In this document: positions 27,301 through 36,757 of the stretch, piece after piece | Layout: each line of letters starts with the position of its first letter | How positions within the stretch are numbered: position 1 is the first letter of the stretch | Assembly: GCA_017854255.1 (NCBI GenBank) | Contig: JAFMIA010000009.1 | Location: forward strand, 1-64,000 | Length of the DNA: 64,000 nucleotides | Source: Pseudomonadales bacterium | GTDB taxonomy: Bacteria; Pseudomonadota; Gammaproteobacteria; Pseudomonadales; Azotimanducaceae | Reading direction: 5' to 3' | Notes under the pieces: model-generated | What the model was told of the DNA's origin: nothing | What the model saw: the letters and a program-made list of their open reading frames with translations, nothing else | The model's database searches: none | Made by a program: the position numbers and the translations under genes

Positions 27301-29215
27301 CAGATCGCCTTGCAATTTCCCCAATGCCGGAAAGAATGAAGCCCGCGGCAATTTCGTCCAGAATTTTGGGGTCATCAATGGTAGCCGGCGCTTCAACCGT
27401 CAAGCCATCTGCAATTTGGCGAAGCGTCTTACGCAGAATCTTACCCGAGCGCGTCTTGGGTAATCGCGCCACCTCAATCACCAATTTAAAATTTGCAAAG
27501 GCCCCGATTTCTTTTCTGACCCGTTGGATTAGTTCTTTTTGAATTTCTGAAAATGCGGCGGCGCTGTTGTCCTTGAGAATCACGAGGCCAACCGGAACTT
27601 GTCCTTTATCCCTGTCTTGCACACCAACCACCGCACACTCAGCAACGGCCGGGTGTGCCGCAACGATGGCCTCCATCTCGCCGGTTGAAAGGCGGTGCCC
27701 CGCGACATTGATCACATCATCGGTTCGGCCCATGATGAACAGATAACCCGCATCATCAATATACCCACCATCACCCGTGTGGTAGTACCCGGGATATTCT
27801 TCTAGATAGGCTGCAACCAATCGCGCATGATCATTCCAAACCGTCGGCAAACAGCCGGGCGGTAGGGGTAATTTCAGCACCACGGCACCGGTTTCATTCG
27901 CAGCACAAGGCTGGTTGTGCTCATCGACTATAACAACCTCAAATCCAGGCAAAACAACCCCTGCGGATCCTTCGATGATGGCCAGGTCATCGGCATAACC
28001 CTGGGGCACCCCCGCCACCGGCCAACCCGTTTCGGTCTGCCACCAATGATCGATAATGGGACGCTTCAACAAACTGCTCAGCCATTGGAACGTTGACGGG
28101 TCGGTCCGCTCGCCCGCCACAAACACCTGCCGCAAGCTGCTCAAATCATAGTTTTTAAGCCGATCTCCCGCTGGATCCTCTTTGCGAATGGCTCGAAATG
28201 CGGTCGGTGCGGTGAAAAACACGTTGACTCGGTGCGCCTCAATGACCCGCCAAAAAGTGCCCGCATCCGGTGTTCTAACGGGCTTGCCTTCAAATAAGAT
28301 CGTCGTGCACCCTGCCAGCAGCGGCGCGTATACAATGTAAGAATGGCCTACTACCCACCCCACATCCGAGGCCGCCCAAAACACGTCGCCAGCCGCCGCG
28401 CCATAGGTTTCCGCCATACTTTGTAGTAATGCAACCGCGTGGCCACCGTGATCACGCACCACCCCTTTTGGTTTCCCCGTTGTACCAGAGGTATAAAGAA
28501 TATAAAGCGGATGACTCGCGGGAACTTCGACAAACCCGACCGGCTCTGCGCGAGCAATGGCCGTTTGCCAATCAAGATCGCCGTGCTGCAAGGTTGCGTG
28601 CAGTTGCTTTCGCTGCAGGACGATTCGGGTGGCAACCGTGTGGCGAGCCAACTGACAGGCCTCATCAACCAACGGCAGATAGGGGATCACTTGATCAAAT
28701 TCAAGGCCGCAACTGGCCGTTAGCAGCACCTTTGGCGTCGCATCGTCAATTCGGGTTGCCAATTCTTTTGCGGCAAACCCCCCAAAAACCACCGAATGGA
28801 TTGCCCCAATTCTGGCGCAGGCCAACATGGCAAACACGGCCTCTGGCACCATCGGCAAATAAATGATCACCCGGTCACCCAACGAGACCCCTTCACTCGT
28901 CAACAGTCCTGCGAGTCGGGCAACCTCAGCAAGCAACTCGGCGAAAGTCCATTGTTGAATCTCACCCGAGGCGGGGGAGTCATAAATCAAGGCAATTTGA
29001 TCCCCTCGGCCCTGCTCGATGTGCAAATCCAACGCAAGGTGACAGGTATTCAGCGTGCCGCCTTCATACCAGTCGGCCAAGCCATCACCTCGGGTCTTCA
29101 GCGTCGTGACCGGCGGCTTAATCCAAGCCACTCGCTCGGCTGCTTCCGTCCAGAAGCCTTGAGGATTGCTCACCGCGGACTCAAAAGCCGCTGCATAATG
29201 CACAGAATCAGCCAA
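27293..29215 (-). CDS. prpE: Propionyl-CoA synthetase PrpE
   Basis: AMP-forming acyl-CoA synthetase, 640 residues, activating propionate (or acetate) to its CoA ester. Adenylate motifs are YILYTSGTTGKPKGVV near residue 240, WWQTETGWP near 395, YYHTGDGGY near 480, GRTDDVINVAGHR near 497 and the catalytic Lys in KTRSGKILRKTLR near 590. The N-terminal YAAAFESAVSNPQGFW and the WQTETGWP variant fit PrpE better than acetyl-CoA synthetase. No methylcitrate genes lie in the window. Three bases after the racemase gene. Confidence 0.92.
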   Translation of the reverse strand: MADSVHYAAAFESAVSNPQGFWTEAAERVAWIKPPVTTLKTRGDGLADWYEGGTLNTCHLALDLHIEQGRGDQIALIYDSPASGEIQQWTFAELLAEVARLAGLLTSEGVSLGDRVIIYLPMVPEAVFAMLACARIGAIHSVVFGGFAAKELATRIDDATPKVLLTASCGLEFDQVIPYLPLVDEACQLARHTVATRIVLQRKQLHATLQHGDLDWQTAIARAEPVGFVEVPASHPLYILYTSGTTGKPKGVVRDHGGHAVALLQSMAETYGAAAGDVFWAASDVGWVVGHSYIVYAPLLAGCTTILFEGKPVRTPDAGTFWRVIEAHRVNVFFTAPTAFRAIRKEDPAGDRLKNYDLSSLRQVFVAGERTDPSTFQWLSSLLKRPIIDHWWQTETGWPVAGVPQGYADDLAIIEGSAGVVLPGFEVVIVDEHNQPCAANETGAVVLKLPLPPGCLPTVWNDHARLVAAYLEEYPGYYHTGDGGYIDDAGYLFIMGRTDDVINVAGHRLSTGEMEAIVAAHPAVAECAVVGVQDRDKGQVPVGLVILKDNSAAAFSEIQKELIQRVRKEIGAFANFKLVIEVARLPKTRSGKILRKTLRQIADGLTVEAPATIDDPKILDEIAAGFILSGIGEIARRSDG

Positions 29216-29218
29216 GAC

Positions 29219-30352
29219 TTACTCCGGAATACTCACAGCGCCCGTTCGAATCATTTCAGCCACGGCCTCGGCGTCATAACCCGCATCAAGTAAGACCTGT
29301 TGGCTATCCTGACCCGGCGCGCGTGAAGCATGGCTTAGACTCACCCCCGTTCGGCTAAAGCGCGGCGCTGGCGCCGGTTGCGTCAAACCATCCAGCTCCT
29401 GAAAGGTGCCACGTGCTTTATTATGGGGATGCTCAGCCACTTCACTGAGCGCGAGGACTGGCGCGAAACACACATCCGAGCCTTCCATGATGGCGGTCCA
29501 TTCATCCCGAGTTTTGGTTTTAAACACGCGCGTTAACTTTTCTTGGTATTCAGGCCAGCGGCTTTGATCCATCTGAGCACTAAAATCTTCCGCATCTAAT
29601 CCGGCCTTTTCAATGAGCAAGGCATAAAACTGAGGCTCAATAGAGCCGAGCGCGATGTGTTTTGCATCTTTGGTTTCATAGGTACCATAAAAGTGAGCGC
29701 CGCCGTCTAACATATTGCTCGCTCTTGATTCCTGAAACATCCCCCCCGCTTTCATCGTAAAAAACATCGCCATGAGGGCTGCCGCACCATCCACCATCGC
29801 CGCATCAACGACTTGTCCCTCTCCGGAGCGCCCCGCCTCTAACAACGCGCAAACCAACCCAAAAGCCAACAACATACCACCGCCGCCAAAGTCACCAACC
29901 AAATTCAAAGGCGGAACCGGTTTACCGCCTTTCGGACCAATCGCATGCAGCGCGCCTGTCAGCGCAATGTAATTGATATCATGCCCGGCGGCCTGTGCCA
30001 TCGGGCCATCTTGTCCCCAGCCCGTCATTCGCCCATAAACTAGGCGCTTATTGCGGGCGCGGCAATCATCCGGCCCGAGCCCTAACCGTTCGGTAACACC
30101 CGGTCGAAATCCCTCAAAAATAGCATCTGCAGACTCACACAGCTTCAGCACGACTTCGCGGCCTGCATCCGACTTCAAGTCAACTGCGATCGATTTGCGA
30201 CCTCGGTTCAATACATCTTGTCCACGCGCTCTACTCCCCAAGCGATCCACGCGGATCACTTCGGCGCCCATGTCTGATAACATCATTCCGCAGAAGGGCC
30301 CCGGGCCAATGCCGGCCAATTCAATGATTTTAATTCCTGTTAATGGTCCCAT
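29219..30352 (-). CDS. Alpha-methylacyl-CoA racemase (CaiB/BaiF family)
   Basis: Class III CoA-transferase-fold protein, 377 residues. The catalytic residues of the bacterial racemase MCR (His126, Asp156, Glu241) are matched at His124 in AAGHDINY, Asp154 in LVGDFGGGG and Glu239 in GSIEPQFY, so racemisation of 2-methylacyl-CoA esters is more likely than CoA transfer. This step is needed to degrade branched fatty acids and isoprenoid chains, which release propionyl-CoA; the next gene, prpE, handles propionate. First gene of the operon. Confidence 0.9.
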   Translation of the reverse strand: MGPLTGIKIIELAGIGPGPFCGMMLSDMGAEVIRVDRLGSRARGQDVLNRGRKSIAVDLKSDAGREVVLKLCESADAIFEGFRPGVTERLGLGPDDCRARNKRLVYGRMTGWGQDGPMAQAAGHDINYIALTGALHAIGPKGGKPVPPLNLVGDFGGGGMLLAFGLVCALLEAGRSGEGQVVDAAMVDGAAALMAMFFTMKAGGMFQESRASNMLDGGAHFYGTYETKDAKHIALGSIEPQFYALLIEKAGLDAEDFSAQMDQSRWPEYQEKLTRVFKTKTRDEWTAIMEGSDVCFAPVLALSEVAEHPHNKARGTFQELDGLTQPAPAPRFSRTGVSLSHASRAPGQDSQQVLLDAGYDAEAVAEMIRTGAVSIPE

Positions 30353-30486
30353 TTGCGTCTCCTATAGGTCTGCCGATATTTAGGCACAATCACTCGCCGT
30401 GAGCAAATCTGGCCGCGGGCAGATGATATAGAGGATCAACCTGATCCGCGTTATGCTCTGCCCATTTAAGTCACGAGGGAACAACC

Positions 30487-31134
30487 ATGCTTGAGCACAT
30501 CACAATTGAACCGGAAACACCTGCTGATGCGAGCTTAATTTGGTTGCACGGCCTGGGCGCCGACGGGCACGACTTTGAACCCATTGTGCCTGAACTCGGC
30601 CTGTCTGATATTGCCATTCGCTACATCTTTCCGCATGCGCCAATTCGCCCAGTCTCCATTAACAATGGCGACGAGATGCGCGCTTGGTATGACTTTCAAT
30701 TTCATTCAGAGCGCGGCAGCTCGGATGATGTCCAAGCATCCGCCGATCAAATTCGACTGATTATCGATCAACAACTTGACGCTGGGATCCAAAGTCACCG
30801 GATCATCCTAGCGGGATTTTCACAAGGCGGCGTCATTGCCTTACACACAGCGCTCCGGCTTCAACACCGCCTGGCCGGCGTGATTGCGATCTCCACTTAC
30901 CTGCACGACCCCCAGGGCCTCGAGACTGAACGTCACGACGAAAACCTCGCGCTTCCGATTTTCATGGGGCATGGCCAGGGCGATCCAATGATACCGATCA
31001 TGAGAGCCGCCACCGCCAGAGAGAATCTGATCCGGTTGGGCTATGACGTCACCTGGCAGGACTACCCGATGGCACACCAAGTGTGCCTCGAGGAGATTGA
31101 AGACATCGCGATCTTTATTCGGCGGATACTGTGA
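30487..31134 (+). CDS. Carboxylesterase / phospholipase (alpha/beta hydrolase)
   Basis: A 215-residue alpha/beta hydrolase of the carboxylesterase/acyl-protein-thioesterase-like family. WLHGLGADGHDFEP (oxyanion region, about 19-32), nucleophile Ser in GFSQGGVIALH near residue 112, catalytic Asp in GHGQGDPMIP near 164 and His in YPMAHQVCLEE near 198. Length and motifs match the pseudomonad EstB type. Start ATG follows ACGAGGG. The stop overlaps the miaE GTG start by four bases. Confidence 0.93.
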   Translation: MLEHITIEPETPADASLIWLHGLGADGHDFEPIVPELGLSDIAIRYIFPHAPIRPVSINNGDEMRAWYDFQFHSERGSSDDVQASADQIRLIIDQQLDAGIQSHRIILAGFSQGGVIALHTALRLQHRLAGVIAISTYLHDPQGLETERHDENLALPIFMGHGQGDPMIPIMRAATARENLIRLGYDVTWQDYPMAHQVCLEEIEDIAIFIRRIL

Positions 31135-31700
31135 AATTAAAAGTTCAATCTTCCAAGGATTGGTTGCAATGCGTACTCGCAGATTTTGAAACCTTCCTGC
31201 AAGATCATGCTGCCAATGAACGTAAAGCCTCTTCTATGGCCATGTCGATGGTGACTCATTATCCAGACCGCACGCAATTGACTCGGGCAATGATCGACTT
31301 AGCGCTCGAAGAGTTAAACCACTTCAGGCAAGTCTATCGACTCATCGAGGCGCGAGGGTCCAACCTTACGGCCGACGTTAAAGACCACTACGTCAATGCT
31401 CTTAGGCAACACCTACGCAAGCCCAGCCATGAGTACTTTCTCGATCGGCTGCTCTCTGCTGCGGTGATAGAAGCCCGGGGGGCTGAGCGGTTCGAGATGA
31501 TCGGCAATGCGCTGGATGACACAAAACTTGCGAACTTCTACCAAACCCTTGCGCGCAGCGAATCTCAGCATCATCAGATGTTTCTAGATCTTGCCCTGAC
31601 CTACTTTGACCCAAGCGAGGTTGAGACGCGATTAGAATTCTGGTTAACCGAAGAAGCCGCGGTGCTTACCGCACTTCCGATTAGACCGCGCTTGCATTAG
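31131..31700 (+). CDS. miaE: tRNA-(ms2io6A37) hydroxylase MiaE
   Basis: Non-haem di-iron monooxygenase that hydroxylates the isopentenyl group of ms2i6A at tRNA position 37. The 189 residues show the ferritin-like four-helix pattern with metal ligands in DHAANERKAS, LEELNHFRQVYRL, VIEARGAERF and SESQHHQMFLDL. A GTG start overlaps the esterase stop. MiaE is confined largely to gammaproteobacteria and supports that placement. Confidence 0.93.
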   Translation: MKLKVQSSKDWLQCVLADFETFLQDHAANERKASSMAMSMVTHYPDRTQLTRAMIDLALEELNHFRQVYRLIEARGSNLTADVKDHYVNALRQHLRKPSHEYFLDRLLSAAVIEARGAERFEMIGNALDDTKLANFYQTLARSESQHHQMFLDLALTYFDPSEVETRLEFWLTEEAAVLTALPIRPRLH

Positions 31701-31706
31701 TTCTGC

Positions 31707-32945
31707 GTGTTCAGTCACCGACAACAATCAACCATTGACCAATACCTGGCTCAGTATTCGGAACCTGATGGGGTTGAAATCACGCTACACCGCCAATTCT
31801 CTCAGGTCCTCGTGATTCCGGCCTATTCGGAACGGCCCGCAACCCTCACCCGGCTATGGGCTGAAATGCCAACCGATAGCTTACTGATTCTTGTGATTAA
31901 TGCCCCAGCCCTGCATCCAAAAACCCTTGCATTGCTGGCGCATTTTGACGGCTATTGCACACGGCCAGGCCCCCAAGCGCTCTGGCAAACCAGCCTTCAC
32001 AAAGACAAAGCTGGCTTACTCGTGATTAACCGGTGTTATCCTTGTGCGCTCATCCCCGAGCAACAGGGCGTCGGTTTAGCGCGCAAGATCGGCGCTGATA
32101 TTGCTTTGAAACTGATCAATGACGGCACTGTTCAAAGTCCGATTATTCACTCAACCGATGCCGATGCGCGCTTGCCCAAAGATTACTTTACCCAAATCCA
32201 ACCCAGTGATGCGGCCGGCTGGGTTTACGCCTACCGGCACCGGTTACCGGCGCCCGAGCATCTCAAAACCGCGATGCGCTTGTACGAATTGAAATTGAGT
32301 CACTTCACAGGTGGGCTGAGATGGGCCGGTTCCCGTTTTGGTCATGCCAGCCTCGGCTCAATCATTGCCATTAACGCCGTCGCCTATGCCCAGGTGCGCG
32401 GCTTTCCAAAACGTGCCACGGGCGAGGATTTTTACTTACTCAATAAATTGGCGAAAATTGGCCCCATTATCCGGCTTCAAGGCGGCCGGGTCGTGTTGTC
32501 GCCCCGACTTTCTCAACGCGTGCCCATCGGCACCGGCACGGGGGTTCGCGCGCTCATTGATCAAAATTTAGAAAAAACCGCCCTATTTTATAATCCAGAG
32601 ACATTTGCACATCTACAATTACTGCTCACCACCTTAACCACCGCCGAAACAACGGCCGCAATTGAGGCTGTTTCGGACCCCAAAATTCAAAGTTACTTTA
32701 CCAACAGTAACTGCCTAAGCACCTTTCGAAAACTCGAAGCCAACGCCGGACGAAAAACCCACTTTCAACGCGCCTTACTGAATTGGTTTGATGGGTTTCA
32801 GCAGCTCAAGTTCATCCACCATCTACGAGATCTTGACCTGCCCGATGTCACCCTAGCCCGGGTCCTGCAGGCGCCTTGGTTTCAATCGCCCCATGCATTG
32901 GACATCCGCCGCGACCGGCTCGAGAAGATCCGGGATCTCGCGTAA
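31707..32945 (+). CDS. Glycosyltransferase-A-fold-like protein, unknown
   Basis: A 412-residue protein with features of a family-2-like glycosyltransferase: VLVIPAYSERP near residue 33-43 as the first nucleotide-sugar strand, a Asp-rich HSTDADARLPKDYF near 147-160 in place of the DXD motif, and RATGEDFYLLNKLA near 232-245 resembling the acceptor-binding ED motif. No membrane helix is seen, so it would be soluble or peripheral. The GTG start is six bases after miaE, so co-transcribed. I do not know its acceptor, and the resemblance is by motif only. Confidence 0.65.
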   Translation: MFSHRQQSTIDQYLAQYSEPDGVEITLHRQFSQVLVIPAYSERPATLTRLWAEMPTDSLLILVINAPALHPKTLALLAHFDGYCTRPGPQALWQTSLHKDKAGLLVINRCYPCALIPEQQGVGLARKIGADIALKLINDGTVQSPIIHSTDADARLPKDYFTQIQPSDAAGWVYAYRHRLPAPEHLKTAMRLYELKLSHFTGGLRWAGSRFGHASLGSIIAINAVAYAQVRGFPKRATGEDFYLLNKLAKIGPIIRLQGGRVVLSPRLSQRVPIGTGTGVRALIDQNLEKTALFYNPETFAHLQLLLTTLTTAETTAAIEAVSDPKIQSYFTNSNCLSTFRKLEANAGRKTHFQRALLNWFDGFQQLKFIHHLRDLDLPDVTLARVLQAPWFQSPHALDIRRDRLEKIRDLA

Positions 32946-33032
32946 ACCCCTAGTTTCAACGCATTTCTCAAGATAAGGCTTCTATTGCCGGCCATCCGTC
33001 GTGATATCATTAGATCTCGACAGGACAGCCTT

Positions 33033-33989
33033 ATGTTTAAAATTTTCATCGATGGTCAAAACGGCACCACGGGCCTGCAAATCAAGGACCGCTTGGCCGA
33101 GCGCGGCGATATCGAGCTCATCGAGCTGTTGGATGCTGAGCGCAAAACCGATGCAGCAAAACGGGCAGCCCTGGATGCTGCAGACGTTGCGATTTTATGT
33201 TTACCCGATGACGCGGCACGTCAAACGGCAGCGCTTGCAAAAAAAACGCGCTTAATTGACGCCAGCACCGCTCATCGAACCCATCCAGACTGGACCTATG
33301 GCCTGCCAGAACTATGCCCTGAGCAACGTCGCAAAATTCAAACTGCACAGCGCGTCAGCAACCCGGGCTGCTATCCTACGGGGTTCATCTTGCTCGTGCG
33401 GCCCCTGATTGCACTGGGCCTATTAAAACCTGAACAGGCGATATTCGTCAGCGCGTTGAGCGGGTACTCTGGCGGCGGTAAGGCCATGATCAAAGATTAC
33501 CAAGATCAATCCCAGACAGCGTGCAGACCCTATGGCCTGACACTCAAGCACAAACACTTGGCTGAGATGACGCAATTTGCAAGCCTTCAGAATGATCCGG
33601 TCTTCCTGCCTCATGTCGGTGACTTTTACCAAGGGATGTTGGTCGAAATTGGTTTGACGTCAAATCACTTCGCAAAACCCATCAGCGCCGCAAGCATTAC
33701 GGAACATTGGCAGCGCTTCTATCACAATGAGCCCAACATCCAGGTGCAAGAACCCAATCACACCGCCGGTTTAGACGGGAATTTTCTAGAACCCCAGGCC
33801 TGCAATGGCACCAACCGAGTCGATCTCTTCGCCTTTGGTGATGAGCAGCAAAGCTTGCTCATAGCCCGCTTGGATAATCTTGGCAAAGGGGCTGCCGGTG
33901 CCGCCGTTCAAAACTTAAACCTCATGCTGGGCATCGACGAGCAAACTGGCTTGTCAGCTCAAGATACGCACCCAAGGATTAACCCATGA
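33033..33989 (+). CDS. argC: N-acetyl-gamma-glutamyl-phosphate reductase ArgC (short form)
   Basis: Reduces N-acetylglutamyl phosphate to the semialdehyde in arginine synthesis. The start at 33033 gives MFKIFIDGQNGTTG and 318 residues, matching the short, uncommon ArgC type rather than the 340-residue classic form. The catalytic Cys is in SNPGCYPTGF near residue 112. Nucleotide-binding GQNGTTGLQI lies at 8-17. The next gene overlaps in ATGA. No other arg gene is adjacent. Confidence 0.93.
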   Translation: MFKIFIDGQNGTTGLQIKDRLAERGDIELIELLDAERKTDAAKRAALDAADVAILCLPDDAARQTAALAKKTRLIDASTAHRTHPDWTYGLPELCPEQRRKIQTAQRVSNPGCYPTGFILLVRPLIALGLLKPEQAIFVSALSGYSGGGKAMIKDYQDQSQTACRPYGLTLKHKHLAEMTQFASLQNDPVFLPHVGDFYQGMLVEIGLTSNHFAKPISAASITEHWQRFYHNEPNIQVQEPNHTAGLDGNFLEPQACNGTNRVDLFAFGDEQQSLLIARLDNLGKGAAGAAVQNLNLMLGIDEQTGLSAQDTHPRINP

Positions 33990-35197
33990 CCACGTCGATC
34001 GACGCGCAATACGAACAATATTTAAACGCTGGCCTCACGCTGGATTTGACCCGAGGCAAGCCCTGCTCCGATCAGCTTGATCTCAGCTGCGCCTTGGAGG
34101 ATATGATCGGTGGTAACTTTAAGACAACCGATGGCATCGATGCCCGCAATTATGGCGGCCTGCTGGGGATACCCGAGGCACGTGCCCTGGGCGGCACATT
34201 GCTTGACGTTGATCCCAAGTACATCATGGCCGGCGGCAACAGCAGCCTCACACTCATGTATCAATTCCTGGTTTGGCGACTCAAGGCCTGGCAGGCAAAT
34301 AACCCGTCGCAGACATTCAAATTTATTTGCGTGGTGCCGGGCTATGATCGTCACTTTACGATCTGTGAGCACTTGGGCATTGAAATGCTCTCGGTGGGCT
34401 TCGACAATGCAGGCCCCAACATGACCGAAATCGAGGCGCTCGTCCGCCAAGATCAAAATATCAAAGGCATCTGGTGCGTGCCAAAGCACAGCAACCCAAC
34501 TGGACACACTTATAGCGAGGCAACCGTCAAGCGGCTCGCAAACTTGCCAAATCTTGCAAGCAAAGACTTTGTCCTAATGTGGGATAACGCTTATGCGGCA
34601 CACGATTTAGACCCCCAAACGATGCCCCTTAGCAACATCATGGCGCACGCTCAAGACGCTGAAACAGCAGATCAAATTGCCCTCTTTGCATCAACATCCA
34701 AGATTACCTTTGCCGGTGCTGGGCTCGCATTTTGCGGCTTAAGCGAGCCGATGTTAAAGGGATTCGAGACCTTTCTCACGCCGCAAATGATTGGTTTTGA
34801 TAAGGTGAATCAACTGAGACATGCCCGTCTGCTGAAAGATCCAAACGACATTGCAAGGCATATGACGGCGCACCGAGCGATCCTGGCGCCAAAATTCAAG
34901 CGGGTCCAGGAAAAATTGACGCCACTGGCCGAGACAGACTTAGCCACTTGGAGTCAACCCGGCGGCGGTTACTTCGTTTCCTTAGATTTGAAAACCGCCA
35001 GCGCGACGGCCGTTATCGCGTTAGCCAATGCCGCGGGTGTAAAGCTTACCCCCGCTGGTGCAACCTTTCCTTATGGGCGCGACCCGGAGGATAAGAATAT
35101 CCGAATTGCGCCCAGCTTTCCTGATATGATGGAGCTCGATCAAGCGCTTGATGTCCTAGTTTGTTGCATCGTCAAAGCCAGTGAAAGTGGTCACTAA
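33986..35197 (+). CDS. PLP aminotransferase (aspartate aminotransferase, PF12897-like)
   Basis: A 403-residue fold-type I aminotransferase. DLTRGKPCSDQLDLS near the N-terminus is characteristic of the AspT-type (PF12897, formerly named for MocR) aspartate aminotransferases such as the corynebacterial enzyme. The PLP Lys is in FASTSKITFAGAG near residue 238; the Asn/Asp/Tyr region is MWDNAYAAHDL near 195; C-terminal RIAPSF holds the carboxylate-binding Arg. Translationally coupled to argC (ATGA); a role in feeding glutamate or in acetylornithine transamination is only inference from that coupling. Confidence 0.85.
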   Translation: MTTSIDAQYEQYLNAGLTLDLTRGKPCSDQLDLSCALEDMIGGNFKTTDGIDARNYGGLLGIPEARALGGTLLDVDPKYIMAGGNSSLTLMYQFLVWRLKAWQANNPSQTFKFICVVPGYDRHFTICEHLGIEMLSVGFDNAGPNMTEIEALVRQDQNIKGIWCVPKHSNPTGHTYSEATVKRLANLPNLASKDFVLMWDNAYAAHDLDPQTMPLSNIMAHAQDAETADQIALFASTSKITFAGAGLAFCGLSEPMLKGFETFLTPQMIGFDKVNQLRHARLLKDPNDIARHMTAHRAILAPKFKRVQEKLTPLAETDLATWSQPGGGYFVSLDLKTASATAVIALANAAGVKLTPAGATFPYGRDPEDKNIRIAPSFPDMMELDQALDVLVCCIVKASESGH

Positions 35198-35285
35198 GCG
35201 CGCAAATTCCTAAAGCAATAAGATAAAACCTTATGAGATTACAGCAGCCCCAGCATGGCGTCGCCTTCAGTACAGCTTGTCGAGT

Positions 35286-36755
35286 ATGAGTATTTTTTCA
35301 AACCTATTCAAAACCAAGAAGTCGCCCGCTAAACCTGTCAAGCCATCAGCGTCCACCCTAAAAACCGCTCAGAAGAAGGCCACTCAGAAGAAGCCTGCCA
35401 CAAAGCAGCGCCCAGCACCCAAACCGGCAGCGACGCAACAGGCCGCCTTGCAACCTTCTCATCAGGCCGGCAAATCCCGCGCAAAACAACCGCCCGCGGA
35501 CCTACCCTTGCTAGGTCAAGATTTCATAGATCTTGATCTGCCTGAACCGTTGAACCTGGCTATCCGAAAGCTTAATTTCTCGAACTGCACACCGATCCAG
35601 AAAGAAGTTTTACCCCACAGCTTAGATGGCGAAGATGTGATCGCCCAGGCGCAAACGGGCACAGGCAAAACTGCGGCCTTTTTAATTTCTATTATCACCT
35701 ACCATTTAGAAAATCCTGAGCGGCAACCCCGCAAAGCCGGCACCCCCTTCGCGCTCATCATTGCACCGACCCGAGAGTTGGTCATGCAAATCGCATCGGA
35801 TGCCGAACTGCTGACAGCGTTCACTGATTTGCACGTGATGGCTGTGGTCGGCGGCATTGATTATGAAAAACAAAAACGAGAACTTGAAAGACCCGTTGAG
35901 GTCATTGTCGCAACCCCCGGTAGATTGCTTGATTTCTGCCGTTCTGGGGTCATCAATCTAGGCCAAGTCGAAACCCTCGTGATTGATGAGGCCGACAGAA
36001 TGTTGAATATGGGCTTCATCCCAGACGTGAAAGCCATCGTTCAGCGAACACCTAAGAAAGATAAGCGGCAAACTCAGCTATACAGCGCGACTTTTAGTGA
36101 GGATATCAAGCGACTAGCAAAAACTTGGACCCTAGACCCCGTCAAAATCGAAATTGCGCCCGAACAGGTTGCCGTTAGCAGTGTCGAACAATTGATTTAT
36201 TTCACGTCGGAATCAGAAAAATTCACAGTCTTGTGTAACCTCATTGCCCAACAAACCGAAAGTAAAGTGATCGTGTTTGTGAATCGCCGAGACGAAACCC
36301 GGCGACTTGAGGAAAAGCTCTATCGACAAGGGTTCAAAACAGGATTGCTCACCGGCGAAGTCGCGCAACGCAAGCGCATCAAGACGCTAGACGAGTTTAA
36401 GGATGGCGATATTCAAGTTATGGTGGCCACCGATGTTGCTGGGCGTGGCATTCACGTCGACAACATCAGCCACGTCGTCAATTATAATTTGCCAGAAGAC
36501 CCGGAAGATTACGTGCATCGGATTGGCCGAACCGGCCGCGCCGGCGCCAAAGGCATCTCGATCAGCTTGGTCTGTGAAAGCGATGCCTTCATGATGCCGA
36601 GCATCGAAGCGCTTCTTGGCGAGTCATTGAGCTTCACCTATCCGCCGGATGACCTCTTGATTCAACTTGGCTCGCCCGTTCGGGCGCGGCGGGTGAATAA
36701 CGATCTCATTCCGAAAGACAAAGATACCCGGAAACCACCCCGAAGAAGAGGCTAG
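35286..36755 (+). CDS. DEAD-box RNA helicase (RhlB-like)
   Basis: ATP-dependent RNA helicase, 489 residues. A Lys/Pro/Ala-rich, probably disordered arm of about 75 residues precedes the core: Q motif NCTPIQKEVLP, motif I AQTGTGKTAAF, Ia PTRELVMQI, motif II DEADRM, motif III SATF, motif V ATDVAGRGIH, motif VI HRIGRTGRAG. The long basic arm and short tail suggest an RhlB-like degradosome or ribosome-assembly helicase, but the exact role is open. A TTG three codons upstream is an alternative start. Ends two bases before the cupin gene. Confidence 0.93.
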   Translation: MSIFSNLFKTKKSPAKPVKPSASTLKTAQKKATQKKPATKQRPAPKPAATQQAALQPSHQAGKSRAKQPPADLPLLGQDFIDLDLPEPLNLAIRKLNFSNCTPIQKEVLPHSLDGEDVIAQAQTGTGKTAAFLISIITYHLENPERQPRKAGTPFALIIAPTRELVMQIASDAELLTAFTDLHVMAVVGGIDYEKQKRELERPVEVIVATPGRLLDFCRSGVINLGQVETLVIDEADRMLNMGFIPDVKAIVQRTPKKDKRQTQLYSATFSEDIKRLAKTWTLDPVKIEIAPEQVAVSSVEQLIYFTSESEKFTVLCNLIAQQTESKVIVFVNRRDETRRLEEKLYRQGFKTGLLTGEVAQRKRIKTLDEFKDGDIQVMVATDVAGRGIHVDNISHVVNYNLPEDPEDYVHRIGRTGRAGAKGISISLVCESDAFMMPSIEALLGESLSFTYPPDDLLIQLGSPVRARRVNNDLIPKDKDTRKPPRRRG

Positions 36756-36757
36756 CC

